Of a stretch of DNA of 64,000 nucleotides, positions 8,705 through 16,664 are shown piece after piece; the first letter of the stretch is position 1, and each line of letters starts with the position of its first letter. The notes below the pieces were generated by a model. It saw only the letters and a program-made list of their open reading frames with translations. It did not search any database and had not been told where the DNA came from. Source of the DNA: Sedimenticola hydrogenitrophicus (GTDB lineage: Bacteria; Pseudomonadota; Gammaproteobacteria; Chromatiales; Chromatiaceae); assembly GCF_025175675.1 (NCBI RefSeq), contig NZ_JANIOA010000008.1, positions 62,001-126,000 on the forward strand. The letters run 5' to 3'. The position numbers were made by a program, and so were the translations under genes.

Positions 8705-9289
8705 TTATGACTCCTGGGATTCCATCAGGTTTTGATTACGGCCAAACAGCAGACCCATGACACCGACGGCGTAGATGTCATCGCCATCCAGTTCCAGCAG
8801 TACCTGGGGAATGCTCTGGTAGGCCTGGCCCGAGACGATGATGCCGTGGCGGGTCAGGTCGTAGGTGGAGAGGTGCAGCGGGCACTGGCCCAGTACACGG
8901 TGCTCACCGACCGCCTGATACTTGCCATTCATGAATCCGCCCTGATGGGTACAGAGATAACTGAACGCCACCACATCGCGCTGCGGACCGATACCGCCGC
9001 CCGCTTTGGCCCCATCCATCTTGACCACGAAGCACTGGGAGTTCTGGTTCTTGTCGGGATAGTTGAAATCCAGCGGCGTGTTCTCCTTCAGCTGGCTCAG
9101 TTTGCCGATGTGCTGACGCGGATAACCCACCACCCGGGCCTTGGCATGGGCCTCGCCCGGAAACAGGTTGAGTGAGATGGTACTGACCGCGGCCGCCGTG
9201 GTGCCGGTGTACATCAGAAACTGACGGCGGTTGAGCATGCACTGGGCGTGCCCGGCGGCTGTCTCGTCTTTTTTGATTAATTCAGACAT
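8705..9289 (-). CDS. idrB: Rieske iron-sulfur small subunit with Tat signal (IdrB/AioB type)
   Basis: A 194-aa protein with a twin-arginine signal (NRRQFLMYTG, about residues 21-30), followed by a hydrophobic stretch and AHA cleavage-like site. The Rieske [2Fe-2S] ligands are visible as CTHQGG and CPLHLSTYD. In this family the Rieske subunit carries electrons between the molybdenum subunit and a c-type cytochrome, and its Tat signal exports the complex. Its ATG shares bases with the stop of the upstream peroxidase gene (TAATG), and it ends 2 bp before the catalytic gene. CAGGAG near its end is the ribosome binding site of the next gene. Confidence 0.9.
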   Translation of the reverse strand: MSELIKKDETAAGHAQCMLNRRQFLMYTGTTAAAVSTISLNLFPGEAHAKARVVGYPRQHIGKLSQLKENTPLDFNYPDKNQNSQCFVVKMDGAKAGGGIGPQRDVVAFSYLCTHQGGFMNGKYQAVGEHRVLGQCPLHLSTYDLTRHGIIVSGQAYQSIPQVLLELDGDDIYAVGVMGLLFGRNQNLMESQES

Positions 9290-10527
9290 TACTTTGCCTC
9301 CTGTGCCGCTTCGAGCTCGGCACGCGTAAACAGTGGCGCGTATTCGGGCAGCGCGGGCTTCTCGGTGGTGATAGGATCACCCGAGAAGGACTCCAGGAAT
9401 GCCACCAGATCCGCCTTCTCCTGATCGGTCAGACCCAGGGGCTTGATCAACTTGGACTTGTTCTCGGCGAACTGGGTGGTGCGACCCTCTTCATCGAAGC
9501 CGCCCCGGTTATAGAACTCGACCACATCCTCCAGCGTGTAGAGGATACCGTTGTGCATGTAGGGCGCGGTATGGGCGGTATAACGCAGGGAGGGCGTACG
9601 GAACTTGCCCTTGTCCCACTTGTTCTTGCTGCGGTAGTAGAAGCCCCAATCCGACTTGGCGGTGCGGTACCCCTCCTCGGTCTGGCCCTTGGCGTACTGC
9701 TCGTAACGGAAGGTGATCTGCGCCAACCCATCCTCTTCCCAACGTTTGTTGGCCGGCACGCCGATGTTGTGATAATCCATATCCGATGCCATGGCACCGT
9801 TATGGCACTGGATACAACCCGCTTTGCCCTCGAACAGCGCCTTGCCACGCACCTGCTCCGCGCTCAATGCCGCCTTGTCGCCCTGCAGGTATTTGTCCAG
9901 CGGGGTGTCGCGCTGTACCAGGGTGGTCTCGTAGGCCGCGATGGCCCGCCAGACGTTCTCGATCAGCGGCCATTCGTCACCGAACACATCCTTGAAGCGT
10001 TTGCGGTACTCGGGAATCAACGCCAGACGCGCCTCCATGATGTCGCTCTCGCCGTTGCCGGCCACGCCACCAGTGGCGGCGGACTTGGCCTGTTTCTCCA
10101 GAGAACTGGCGGAACCGGCCCAGAACAGGCGGGGATAGTAGGCGCTGTTGATAATGGTCTGGCTGTTGCGCCAGTGCACGGTGCCGGGATAGCCGCGGGA
10201 GAAGTCTTCCGCCCAGGCCCAGCCCTGCTCCGGTTCATGACAGGTGGAACAACCGGTGGAGGCGTCACCGCCCACCCGGGGATCGAAGAACAGCAGTTTG
10301 CCCAACTCAGCCTTGTCCGGCGTGGTCAGGTTATCCGCTGCCTGGGGCGGCGGGCCGAGCGGCGCCAGGGGCGCGAAGGCCGCCTGTTCACTCTTGGCGA
10401 GCATCGCCTTGCCCACCGGCGCCATCGTAGCGGCCTCCTGCTTGCTGGCCTGGGCATTACAACCGGCCAATAGCACGGTCGATACAGCGGCGGCCACCAA
10501 GGTAGGAGCAAATTTCATCTTTCTCAT
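9289..10527 (-). CDS. Di-haem cytochrome c peroxidase-like lipoprotein (IdrP type)
   Basis: A 412-aa periplasmic protein. The signal sequence ends in the lipobox VLLAGC (Cys about residue 23), so it is probably membrane-tethered. Two haem c sites, GCSTCHEP and GCIQCHNG, and the MHNGILYTLEDVVEFYNRGG region place it in the MauG/bacterial cytochrome c peroxidase family. In the iodate reductase locus two such proteins (IdrP1 and IdrP2) are thought to remove peroxide or hypoiodous-acid-type intermediates formed near the reductase. It follows the other peroxidase gene by 15 bp. Which of P1 or P2 it corresponds to cannot be decided by eye. Confidence 0.88.
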   Translation of the reverse strand: MRKMKFAPTLVAAAVSTVLLAGCNAQASKQEAATMAPVGKAMLAKSEQAAFAPLAPLGPPPQAADNLTTPDKAELGKLLFFDPRVGGDASTGCSTCHEPEQGWAWAEDFSRGYPGTVHWRNSQTIINSAYYPRLFWAGSASSLEKQAKSAATGGVAGNGESDIMEARLALIPEYRKRFKDVFGDEWPLIENVWRAIAAYETTLVQRDTPLDKYLQGDKAALSAEQVRGKALFEGKAGCIQCHNGAMASDMDYHNIGVPANKRWEEDGLAQITFRYEQYAKGQTEEGYRTAKSDWGFYYRSKNKWDKGKFRTPSLRYTAHTAPYMHNGILYTLEDVVEFYNRGGFDEEGRTTQFAENKSKLIKPLGLTDQEKADLVAFLESFSGDPITTEKPALPEYAPLFTRAELEAAQEAK

Positions 10528-10542
10528 GACTCTCTCCTCAAC

Positions 10543-11649
10543 TCAGTTACGGACCTGGGTCCAGTTGTCGATGGCCGGATACTCAGCCGGATACTCACCC
10601 TTCCAGACATACTGGTCGCTGGTGAGCTGATCGCCGGAGAGGGCCTCCAGGAAGGCCACCAGGTCCTTCTTTTCCGCCTTGCTCAGCTGCAACGGTTTCA
10701 GCAGCGGGCTCTTGTTGCGGTCCTTGCCGCCGCCCTGGTTGTAAAACTCCACCACCTCGGCCAGGGTGTTGAGGGTGCCGTTGTGCATGTAGGGCGCGGT
10801 GTACTTCAGTTCACGCAGGCTGGGGGTGATGAACTTGCCCATGTCCTTCGGATCCAGGGTGATGTTGAGGTAGCCCGGATCGCGCTTGAGCGCCATATAG
10901 TTGGGAATGCCCTGGAACATGGTGAAGGCGACAAAGGCCTGGTGGTTCATCGGGTCCAGGAACACGTCGAGGTTCTCCGGCACGCCGGTGTTGTGCGGTT
11001 TCTGGTCGCTGAGCAGCGGGCCATTGTGGCACTGGATACAGCCCGCCTTGTCCTTGAACAGGGCCATGCCACTCTTGGCGGAAGCGGACAGCTTGCCGCT
11101 GTCGAAGGGCGCATTCCGCGAGGTCAGGCTCTTCAGGTACTCGGGGATCATGCTGCGGGCGCCGCCGTTGCTCGGCTCGTTCTTTCCGGCCGCCTTGAAC
11201 ATCTCCACATAGACCGGATCCTGCTTCAACCGCTCCTGCATGATGCGCATGTCCATGTTCATGATGTAATCCTCGGTGATCATCTCACGGGTCACATCAT
11301 TCAGGTCGGTGCCGATGCGGCCGTCATGCAGCCACACCTTCTTGTAGGCCGTGTTGATCACGCTCGGCGCGTTACGGAAGTTGCCGTTACCGGGATAGCC
11401 CGGCGACAGCGCCTCCTTGCTGCCAAAGCCGTTTTCCGGCGCGTGGCAGGTGGAACAGGCGATACCGGCATCACCGGAAAGCCGCTTGTCGAAGAACAGC
11501 CGCTTACCCAGTTCGGCCTTGGCCGCATCCACTTTCAATGCAGGCAGGGGACCGATATCCGGATACTCGCCCGCTTGCGCGCTCACTGCCACACCCAGCC
11601 CCATCACCGCGGCCAGGAGAGCACGCCCGTTCGTGACTCGTACACCCAT
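10543..11649 (-). CDS. Di-haem cytochrome c peroxidase-like protein, first gene of the operon
   Basis: A 368-aa protein with a cleavable signal peptide (RALLAAVMGLGVAVSAQA, about residues 8-26). It has two haem c motifs, ACSTCHAPENG and GCIQCHNG, and the family segment MHNGTLNTLAEVVEFYNQGG. It is related to, but clearly different from, the lipoprotein encoded next. A ribosome binding site GGAGG lies just upstream of the ATG at 11649 (minus reading ACCTGGAGGAATTCC). It is the promoter-proximal gene of the four-gene operon, so the peroxidases are made first, then the Rieske and molybdenum subunits. Confidence 0.88.
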   Translation of the reverse strand: MGVRVTNGRALLAAVMGLGVAVSAQAGEYPDIGPLPALKVDAAKAELGKRLFFDKRLSGDAGIACSTCHAPENGFGSKEALSPGYPGNGNFRNAPSVINTAYKKVWLHDGRIGTDLNDVTREMITEDYIMNMDMRIMQERLKQDPVYVEMFKAAGKNEPSNGGARSMIPEYLKSLTSRNAPFDSGKLSASAKSGMALFKDKAGCIQCHNGPLLSDQKPHNTGVPENLDVFLDPMNHQAFVAFTMFQGIPNYMALKRDPGYLNITLDPKDMGKFITPSLRELKYTAPYMHNGTLNTLAEVVEFYNQGGGKDRNKSPLLKPLQLSKAEKKDLVAFLEALSGDQLTSDQYVWKGEYPAEYPAIDNWTQVRN

Positions 11650-11790
11650 TGGAATTCCTCCAGGTCAATTATTGCTTTGCCGGTTATTTCAGCTGCGAAC
11701 CATCGCACCTGAACTTTTTAATAAACCGACGGTCTGAAACGCGCTTAGTGTTTTGCAGTTTTCAGGCCACATTTTTTGTGGTAATTATTT

Positions 11791-11836
11791 TTGTTATTAA
11801 TCAAGTTGTTATATGCTACGCGATGATTCTGATCAA
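11791..11836 (-). promoter_or_regulatory. Putative FNR-dependent promoter of the idr-like operon
   Basis: Minus-strand TTGATCAGAATCAT (11836-11823) matches the FNR box TTGAT-N4-ATCAA with one mismatch. TAATAA at 11799-11794 lies 33 bp from the box centre, the spacing of a class II FNR promoter with the box near -41.5. A second box, TTGATTAATAACAA (11804-11791), also with one mismatch, overlaps the -10 region. The predicted start of transcription is near 11787, giving a leader of about 138 bases. Anaerobic induction is an inference from these matches. Confidence 0.6.
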
Positions 11837-12304
11837 TATTTTTTGGGTGTGGGATTGAATGAACTGTTCCATGTGCAGGGATGTAAAAACCGGAAAGTTC
11901 ATTTTGTTCAAACAACGGGAATCGTGGAATACAGCGCTGGTGTTCTGGAAGAGGCGGTCATCCGCGTGGGCACAAAACCGCGCCCACCCTACAAGGCTTC
12001 ATCCAGGCCACGGGGCTGAGGTAGGATGCTGGTGAGGCACGAACCGCATCAATTTCAGTGCCTGCGACCGATGCGGTTCGCAAGCTCACCAGCATCCTAC
12101 AGAACAGCACAATTTTTGTGCCCACCTGCTGCGTCGATGCGAGCCCTTAATACAATCTGTGTTCATCCGTGTGGATCAGTGGTTCGGAAAGAGGCGGCCG
12201 CGCTGTTCCCCCGTTACCGGTACCACCCATAGGGCGGGCCGTGCCCGCCGACGGCGCCCACGGGGCGCCCTATGATCGGTTTTCAGGATGGAGCACGAAC
12301 AGCG
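11837..12304. repeat. Intergenic region with 80-bp palindromic repeat (12021-12100)
   Basis: GTAGGATGCT at 12021 is mirrored by AGCATCCTAC ending at 12100, with GAACCGCATC/GATGCGGTTC inside. A second copy in opposite orientation lies at 13257-13336, so the two flank the SCO gene. A GTGGGCACAAAACCGCGCCCACC-like hairpin lies near 11967-11990. No gene is seen. Confidence 0.75.
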
Positions 12305-12940
12305 TCACTCGTTGGCGAGCAGATAACGGACCGCTTCGAGGATCACCGGGGACGGGGTGGCGTGGGGAAAGATAAATCGCAGGATGCCCTGCCGGGAGAC
12401 CAGATAGATCACCGACGAGTGGTTTACCGCATAGCCGAAGGATGAGCCCTCCAGCTCCACCTGGTAATAGCGGGCACCGTATTGTGCCGCAACCTGCGCC
12501 ACTGCCTCCGGACTTCCGGTGATGCCGGTAATTTTCTCATGGAAATAGTCGGCATACTCATCCAGCACGGCAAAGGTGTCACGCTCCGGATCGACACTGA
12601 CAAACAGTCCCTGCACCTGGGACAATTCGGCCTCGTCCAGACCATTCAGCACCTGGGTCATGATAGAGAGCGAGGTGGGGCAGACATCCGGGCACTTGGT
12701 GTAGCCGAAGTAGAGCAGCACCACCTGGTCGCGGAAATCCTTCAGGGCGATGGGTCCGCGACTGGAGTCGAGCTGGAAATCACCGCCGACGGGAGCCTCG
12801 CTGATCTGCGGTGCGTCTTGGGCCGAGGGGAAACCCTCCGCCATTACCGTGGCGCTCCAGAACGAGATAAAAAGCACGATCAACGGCAGTGTAGGGCGAG
12901 CACGCTTTTTCTGCCCACGCGGTTCATTCAACCCCCACAT
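12305..12940 (-). CDS. SCO1/SenC-family copper chaperone
   Basis: A 211-aa protein with an N-terminal membrane anchor or signal (LPLIVLFISFWSATVMA, about residues 18-34) and a thioredoxin-fold SCO domain. The copper ligands are present: CPDVC (in FGYTKCPDVCPTS) and the distant His of VNHSSV. SCO proteins deliver copper or act as thiol reductases during assembly of copper oxidases. Here the nearest respiratory proteins are c-type cytochromes and a CydA-like protein, none with an obvious copper centre; the cupredoxin-like protein at 21988 is a possible client. It is separated from the cytochrome cluster by about 450 bp of repeats. Confidence 0.9.
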   Translation of the reverse strand: MWGLNEPRGQKKRARPTLPLIVLFISFWSATVMAEGFPSAQDAPQISEAPVGGDFQLDSSRGPIALKDFRDQVVLLYFGYTKCPDVCPTSLSIMTQVLNGLDEAELSQVQGLFVSVDPERDTFAVLDEYADYFHEKITGITGSPEAVAQVAAQYGARYYQVELEGSSFGYAVNHSSVIYLVSRQGILRFIFPHATPSPVILEAVRYLLANE

Positions 12941-13398
12941 GATTCATCTCCTGTCATTGATGCGGTCATCCGTGTGCCGTGTCGATACAACGGGACCGTT
13001 ACGGGTGCAATAGCCAGCAAATGTAGGATGGATAAGCCGGTAGGCGCATCCACCAACTAATCCGACCTGCGTCCGTGGAATAAAATCAGTTCCCCGGATT
13101 ATTAAAGAATACTCTCGCAGAGACGCCAAGAGCGCCAAGATTGATAGCGAGTTTTCTTTGCGCTCTTGGCGTCTCTGCGAGATATATCAGTGCTACGGTG
13201 GATGCGCCTACCGGCTTATCCACCCTACCAACTGGGCTCAAAAACCGTTCCGTTCCGTAGGATGCTGGTGAGCTTGCGAACCGCATCGGTTGTGGGCATC
13301 GAAATTGATGCGGTTCGTGCCTCACCGGCATCCTACATCTGGATACAGTAACCAGTCACGGGTCAGGCACAACAAACGTGCCCACCCCGCGCGGGCTC
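12941..13398. repeat. Nested palindromic repeats between SCO and cytochrome genes
   Basis: Three palindromes are nested or adjacent. Outer arms GTAGGATGGATAAGCCGGTA (from 13023) and its near reverse complement (ending 13228) enclose an inner stem, CTCGCAGAGACGCCAAGAGC (from 13114) with its partner ending at 13181. The 80-bp element at 13257-13336 is an inverted copy of 12021-12100. No gene is seen. Confidence 0.8.
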
Positions 13399-15831
13399 TC
13401 AGCGCTTCTTGCGCTGTACCGATACCAACCAAAGTCCGGCGAGAAAAATCAACAGGGCAATACCGATGGGCAGTCCATAAACCTTGTAGACATCCATCTC
13501 CGGCGGCAGGAACAGCCAGTACCAGGTACTCAGGGTGTGCTTTGACCCCACCTCCCCGTTGCTGCCATCCCAGTTGGCGAACGAGACCGGCATGAACTGC
13601 CCTTCCTGGAATACCATGTCGCCATTCCCCGCATCCCTGGGCCGCTTCATCAGCACACGCCACTTGCCGTCCTGCCAGGCACCTTGCGCCGTGAACGAAC
13701 CATCGGCATCACGCGGTTTCAGCTTTTTATCCGGCCCACTGCCCTCCAGGAGCATGCCCACGGCATCCCGCGCCGGTTCCACGCTGCCCGCGTTCCAGTA
13801 CCAGATGGTGGTATTGCGCTTGGCGTCGCCGTGCCGATAGAGCGGTTTCTCCACCATGGGCGCGGAGAGGTACCCATCCTCACGGGGGAACTGGATGGCG
13901 AAGGCATCCGGGTGCATTTCAAGATTCTCGTCCTGCAGCTCGGTGAAATACTCGATACCCGGACGGCTCTCGGTGCGGTCATCCATCTCCAGCAGGAAGG
14001 CGATCTCCTTGTCGTCGTAGAGCGCCCGCACTGTCACCGCATCATTCAGTGGGGTGAACAGACGATCGGCTTTGATGATATTGGGCACCAGCTGCAGCGT
14101 GACCGCCGGCGCCTCCGACCAGCGCTGATCGTCCAGCGTGGCCGGCACGCCACCTGCCACCTTCATGCCCGCCACCACCGGACCATCCTTCGGCTGTACC
14201 GTGGTTTCACGCAGACTGTAGACATAGTTGGCGATATGCCAGCGGTCCTCCAGGCTCACCGGGTCCTTGTTGCCCTCTTCCACCGCGCGATGCGCAGGCA
14301 TCGGGGTGCCGGGAATACCAATGGAGAGCCGGGTGTAGATATTGCGGATGGTGGTCTCGCGTGACTTCTCGCCTTTCACCCGTGCCTCGGTAGCCCGCCA
14401 GGTCCAGGGCTTGGTCAGGTCACGCGGCCAGATGCGGTTGCCCCAGTCATCCTGCAACTGCTTGCCGGACATGATGTTACCCCGCCCAGTATTGCCGTGG
14501 CACTCGGAACAGGACTTTTCGAAGGCAACCTTGCCCTTGGCCAGGGACTCTTCGGAATAGGTGATCTGTCCCTCCTGCGGTTCCTGGTCGGTGATCACCC
14601 GGAAATCGCTTTTCGTATAGCGGCCCTCGTCATCGAACGCTGCTTCATCGGCGCCCTCCGGCGGCCAGGCCGAGGTGAAATCAAAGCCCTTGATCACCGG
14701 CAACAGGCTGCGGATCTGATCATCCGTCATCATCGAGCCCCAGCCGGGCATGCCGGTTCCGGGCAGGCCGTATTTGATCGTGTCAAACAGATCCTCATCC
14801 CTGGGCAGGGTGGTGCCGGGCGTCGTCTTGTACTTGAACAGGGCCAGACTGAAGTCGCGGGGCTTGGGGTACATACGCTCCGCCGCGATACCATCACCCA
14901 TGCCCTGCTCGCCATGGCACACCTCGCAGCGGAATTGGTAGAGCTCCTTGCCCTTTATGCCCGCCCGCTTTGCCAGCACCTTGTCCTTCATCCCGGTAAC
15001 GGTCTTTGAAACCGCCGGATCCCAGATACGCGGCACCTGGCCGTTGTAATCAAACAGGAAGGTGATGACGTTCCAGACATCCTGCTCCTTGAGCATCTCA
15101 TGCCATACCGGCATGGCCGAGTTCCATGGCGTACCCTCTTTCGGCAGGCCCGGTCCACCCGTGGTGATACGCCAGAACAGGAAGGACTCCTGCAACTGGG
15201 GAATAATGGTGGCGTCCTGGAAATTGATCGGCTGCGGATTGAATCCGGCCGCATAGTGTCCCTTGCCATCCAGCAGATCGCCATGACAGTAGAAGCAGTT
15301 CTGGTAATAGACATCCCGGCCGGCGGTGACCGCCGCCTGATATTTCTCCCATCCCGCCTCTTCATCCCGGGCCAGGGTCTGGAGGATCTCTTCCCTCACC
15401 GGGTTTTCCAGTGTCCCCAGGTCAAAGGTCTTGTTGAACACCTTGACCGACGCCGGCGGCGCCGGATGCACCTGGCGCAACTCCACGGGGGCATCACTGG
15501 TGGGCAACACCATTCCATATACGGTATAGCCGACAATGGCCGGGACCAGCAACAGCAACGACCAGCGCACCAGCGCCTTGCCGTCATCACGCAAGGTGGA
15601 AAGTATCGGCGCCTTGAATTCAACCCAGCGACTGTCATCAAAGGCGAAATAGAGCAGCACGGCAATCACGGTGATCACCATGTACTGCACCATCAGCGTC
15701 TTCGGCATCAGTGCCGAGTGCGCTTCGCCGGTCAGCAGATTGATCAGGACAAAAATATTATCGAACAGTAGATAGGCGCCGATCATGACCAGCACGGCCT
15801 GCCAAAAGGCAGGGATTCTGATTGCATTCAC
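13399..15831 (-). CDS. Membrane tri-haem cytochrome c with ethylbenzene-dehydrogenase-like haem domain
   Basis: An 810-aa protein of unusual architecture. Three membrane helices (about residues 8-32, 45-63 and 88-108) are followed by three cytochrome c domains with CFYCH (179-183), CEVCH (302-306) and CSECH (441-445). Next comes a domain of about 200 residues (565-770, GVPATLDDQRWSEAPAVTLQ onward) like the haem-b-binding gamma subunit of ethylbenzene/DMS dehydrogenase, and a C-terminal membrane anchor (about 783-803) ending QRKKR. It is probably a large periplasmic electron conduit. Its start overlaps the previous gene's stop, so it belongs to the CydA-like cluster. The EB_dh assignment is from pattern only. 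Confidence 0.8.
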   Translation of the reverse strand: MNAIRIPAFWQAVLVMIGAYLLFDNIFVLINLLTGEAHSALMPKTLMVQYMVITVIAVLLYFAFDDSRWVEFKAPILSTLRDDGKALVRWSLLLLVPAIVGYTVYGMVLPTSDAPVELRQVHPAPPASVKVFNKTFDLGTLENPVREEILQTLARDEEAGWEKYQAAVTAGRDVYYQNCFYCHGDLLDGKGHYAAGFNPQPINFQDATIIPQLQESFLFWRITTGGPGLPKEGTPWNSAMPVWHEMLKEQDVWNVITFLFDYNGQVPRIWDPAVSKTVTGMKDKVLAKRAGIKGKELYQFRCEVCHGEQGMGDGIAAERMYPKPRDFSLALFKYKTTPGTTLPRDEDLFDTIKYGLPGTGMPGWGSMMTDDQIRSLLPVIKGFDFTSAWPPEGADEAAFDDEGRYTKSDFRVITDQEPQEGQITYSEESLAKGKVAFEKSCSECHGNTGRGNIMSGKQLQDDWGNRIWPRDLTKPWTWRATEARVKGEKSRETTIRNIYTRLSIGIPGTPMPAHRAVEEGNKDPVSLEDRWHIANYVYSLRETTVQPKDGPVVAGMKVAGGVPATLDDQRWSEAPAVTLQLVPNIIKADRLFTPLNDAVTVRALYDDKEIAFLLEMDDRTESRPGIEYFTELQDENLEMHPDAFAIQFPREDGYLSAPMVEKPLYRHGDAKRNTTIWYWNAGSVEPARDAVGMLLEGSGPDKKLKPRDADGSFTAQGAWQDGKWRVLMKRPRDAGNGDMVFQEGQFMPVSFANWDGSNGEVGSKHTLSTWYWLFLPPEMDVYKVYGLPIGIALLIFLAGLWLVSVQRKKR

Positions 15832-16664
15832 TGTTTCTTCTCCGCCAACAACTTCACGATCATCTCCAACTCCCTGACCGTCATCTTTTCCGCAAAATCA
15901 CCCGGCATGGCAGCGGGGAAGCCCTCCGCGATCACCGCATTGGGATCGATAATACTCTGCCGGATCTCTCCTTCGTTCAGACGGGCACCCACGTGGCCCA
16001 GACCCGGCCCCACCAGGGTATCGTCATTGTCCAGGGCATGGCATGCCGTGCAGGTATACTTGGCCACTGCCTCTTCCCCGCTGGCTGCCGGCGCCGGTGC
16101 GGCGCCAGCCCCTCCCGGAGCGGCGTCACTTTTCGCCACTTCCGCCGCCGCATCGGGTGAGGGCAGCACTACCGTGACCTCGTTTCCGTCCTTCGCCTGC
16201 AGATAGGCGATAATGGCGTCCACCTCGATGTCGCTCAGCTGGATCGGTGCCTTATCGACGGCCGGCATGGGCGACTCGGCGTCATCACTTCCCTTCTTGC
16301 CCCAGCCGGCTACCACGTAGGCGCTTGGTTCGAGCATCGACTCCAGGATATAGGAAGCCGCATCGGTCGCCTTGCCCTGGTAGCGCTCATCGGCCAGCCG
16401 TTCCGTCGTAATGGCGACCATGTTTGTGCCCTGCACATCCGGTGCCCGACCCAGGGGTGCCGGTTTGTGGCAGAGTGTGCAAGTGCCCTTGTTGTTGAAC
16501 AGATCCTCGCCCATGGCGACAAAGTCATCCATGGTCAACGCACTGAGATCCACCTTGACATCCACCGGTGCGTCGCCCTCTACCTGGGGCAGCATATTGG
16601 CCACGCCGGTAAACACCAGGGTCAGCCCAAGGCTGAAACCCACTGTCTTGATCAATACACTCAT
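15828..16664 (-). CDS. Di-haem cytochrome c, membrane-anchored
   Basis: A 278-aa protein with an N-terminal signal or anchor (VGFSLGLTLVFTGVANML) and two haem c motifs, GTCTLCHKP (about residues 60-67) and YTCTACHAL (about 203-210). The two domains are joined by an Ala/Pro-rich linker (GGAGAAPAPAASGEE). The C-terminal domain carries the usual PGDFAEKMTVRELEMIVKLL ending, with an upstream MPGDF supplying the likely Met ligand. The gene overlaps the CydA-like gene by 4 bp and the tri-haem gene by 4 bp. It is the likely electron donor to, or acceptor from, the CydA-like subunit. Confidence 0.88.
   Translation of the reverse strand: MSVLIKTVGFSLGLTLVFTGVANMLPQVEGDAPVDVKVDLSALTMDDFVAMGEDLFNNKGTCTLCHKPAPLGRAPDVQGTNMVAITTERLADERYQGKATDAASYILESMLEPSAYVVAGWGKKGSDDAESPMPAVDKAPIQLSDIEVDAIIAYLQAKDGNEVTVVLPSPDAAAEVAKSDAAPGGAGAAPAPAASGEEAVAKYTCTACHALDNDDTLVGPGLGHVGARLNEGEIRQSIIDPNAVIAEGFPAAMPGDFAEKMTVRELEMIVKLLAEKKQ

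Noticed and set aside
6009-9289. Arsenite oxidase AioBA
   Set aside because: The Rieske-then-molybdenum order and fold fit, but two adjacent di-haem peroxidase genes and the changed substrate residues favour iodate reductase. Not fully excluded.
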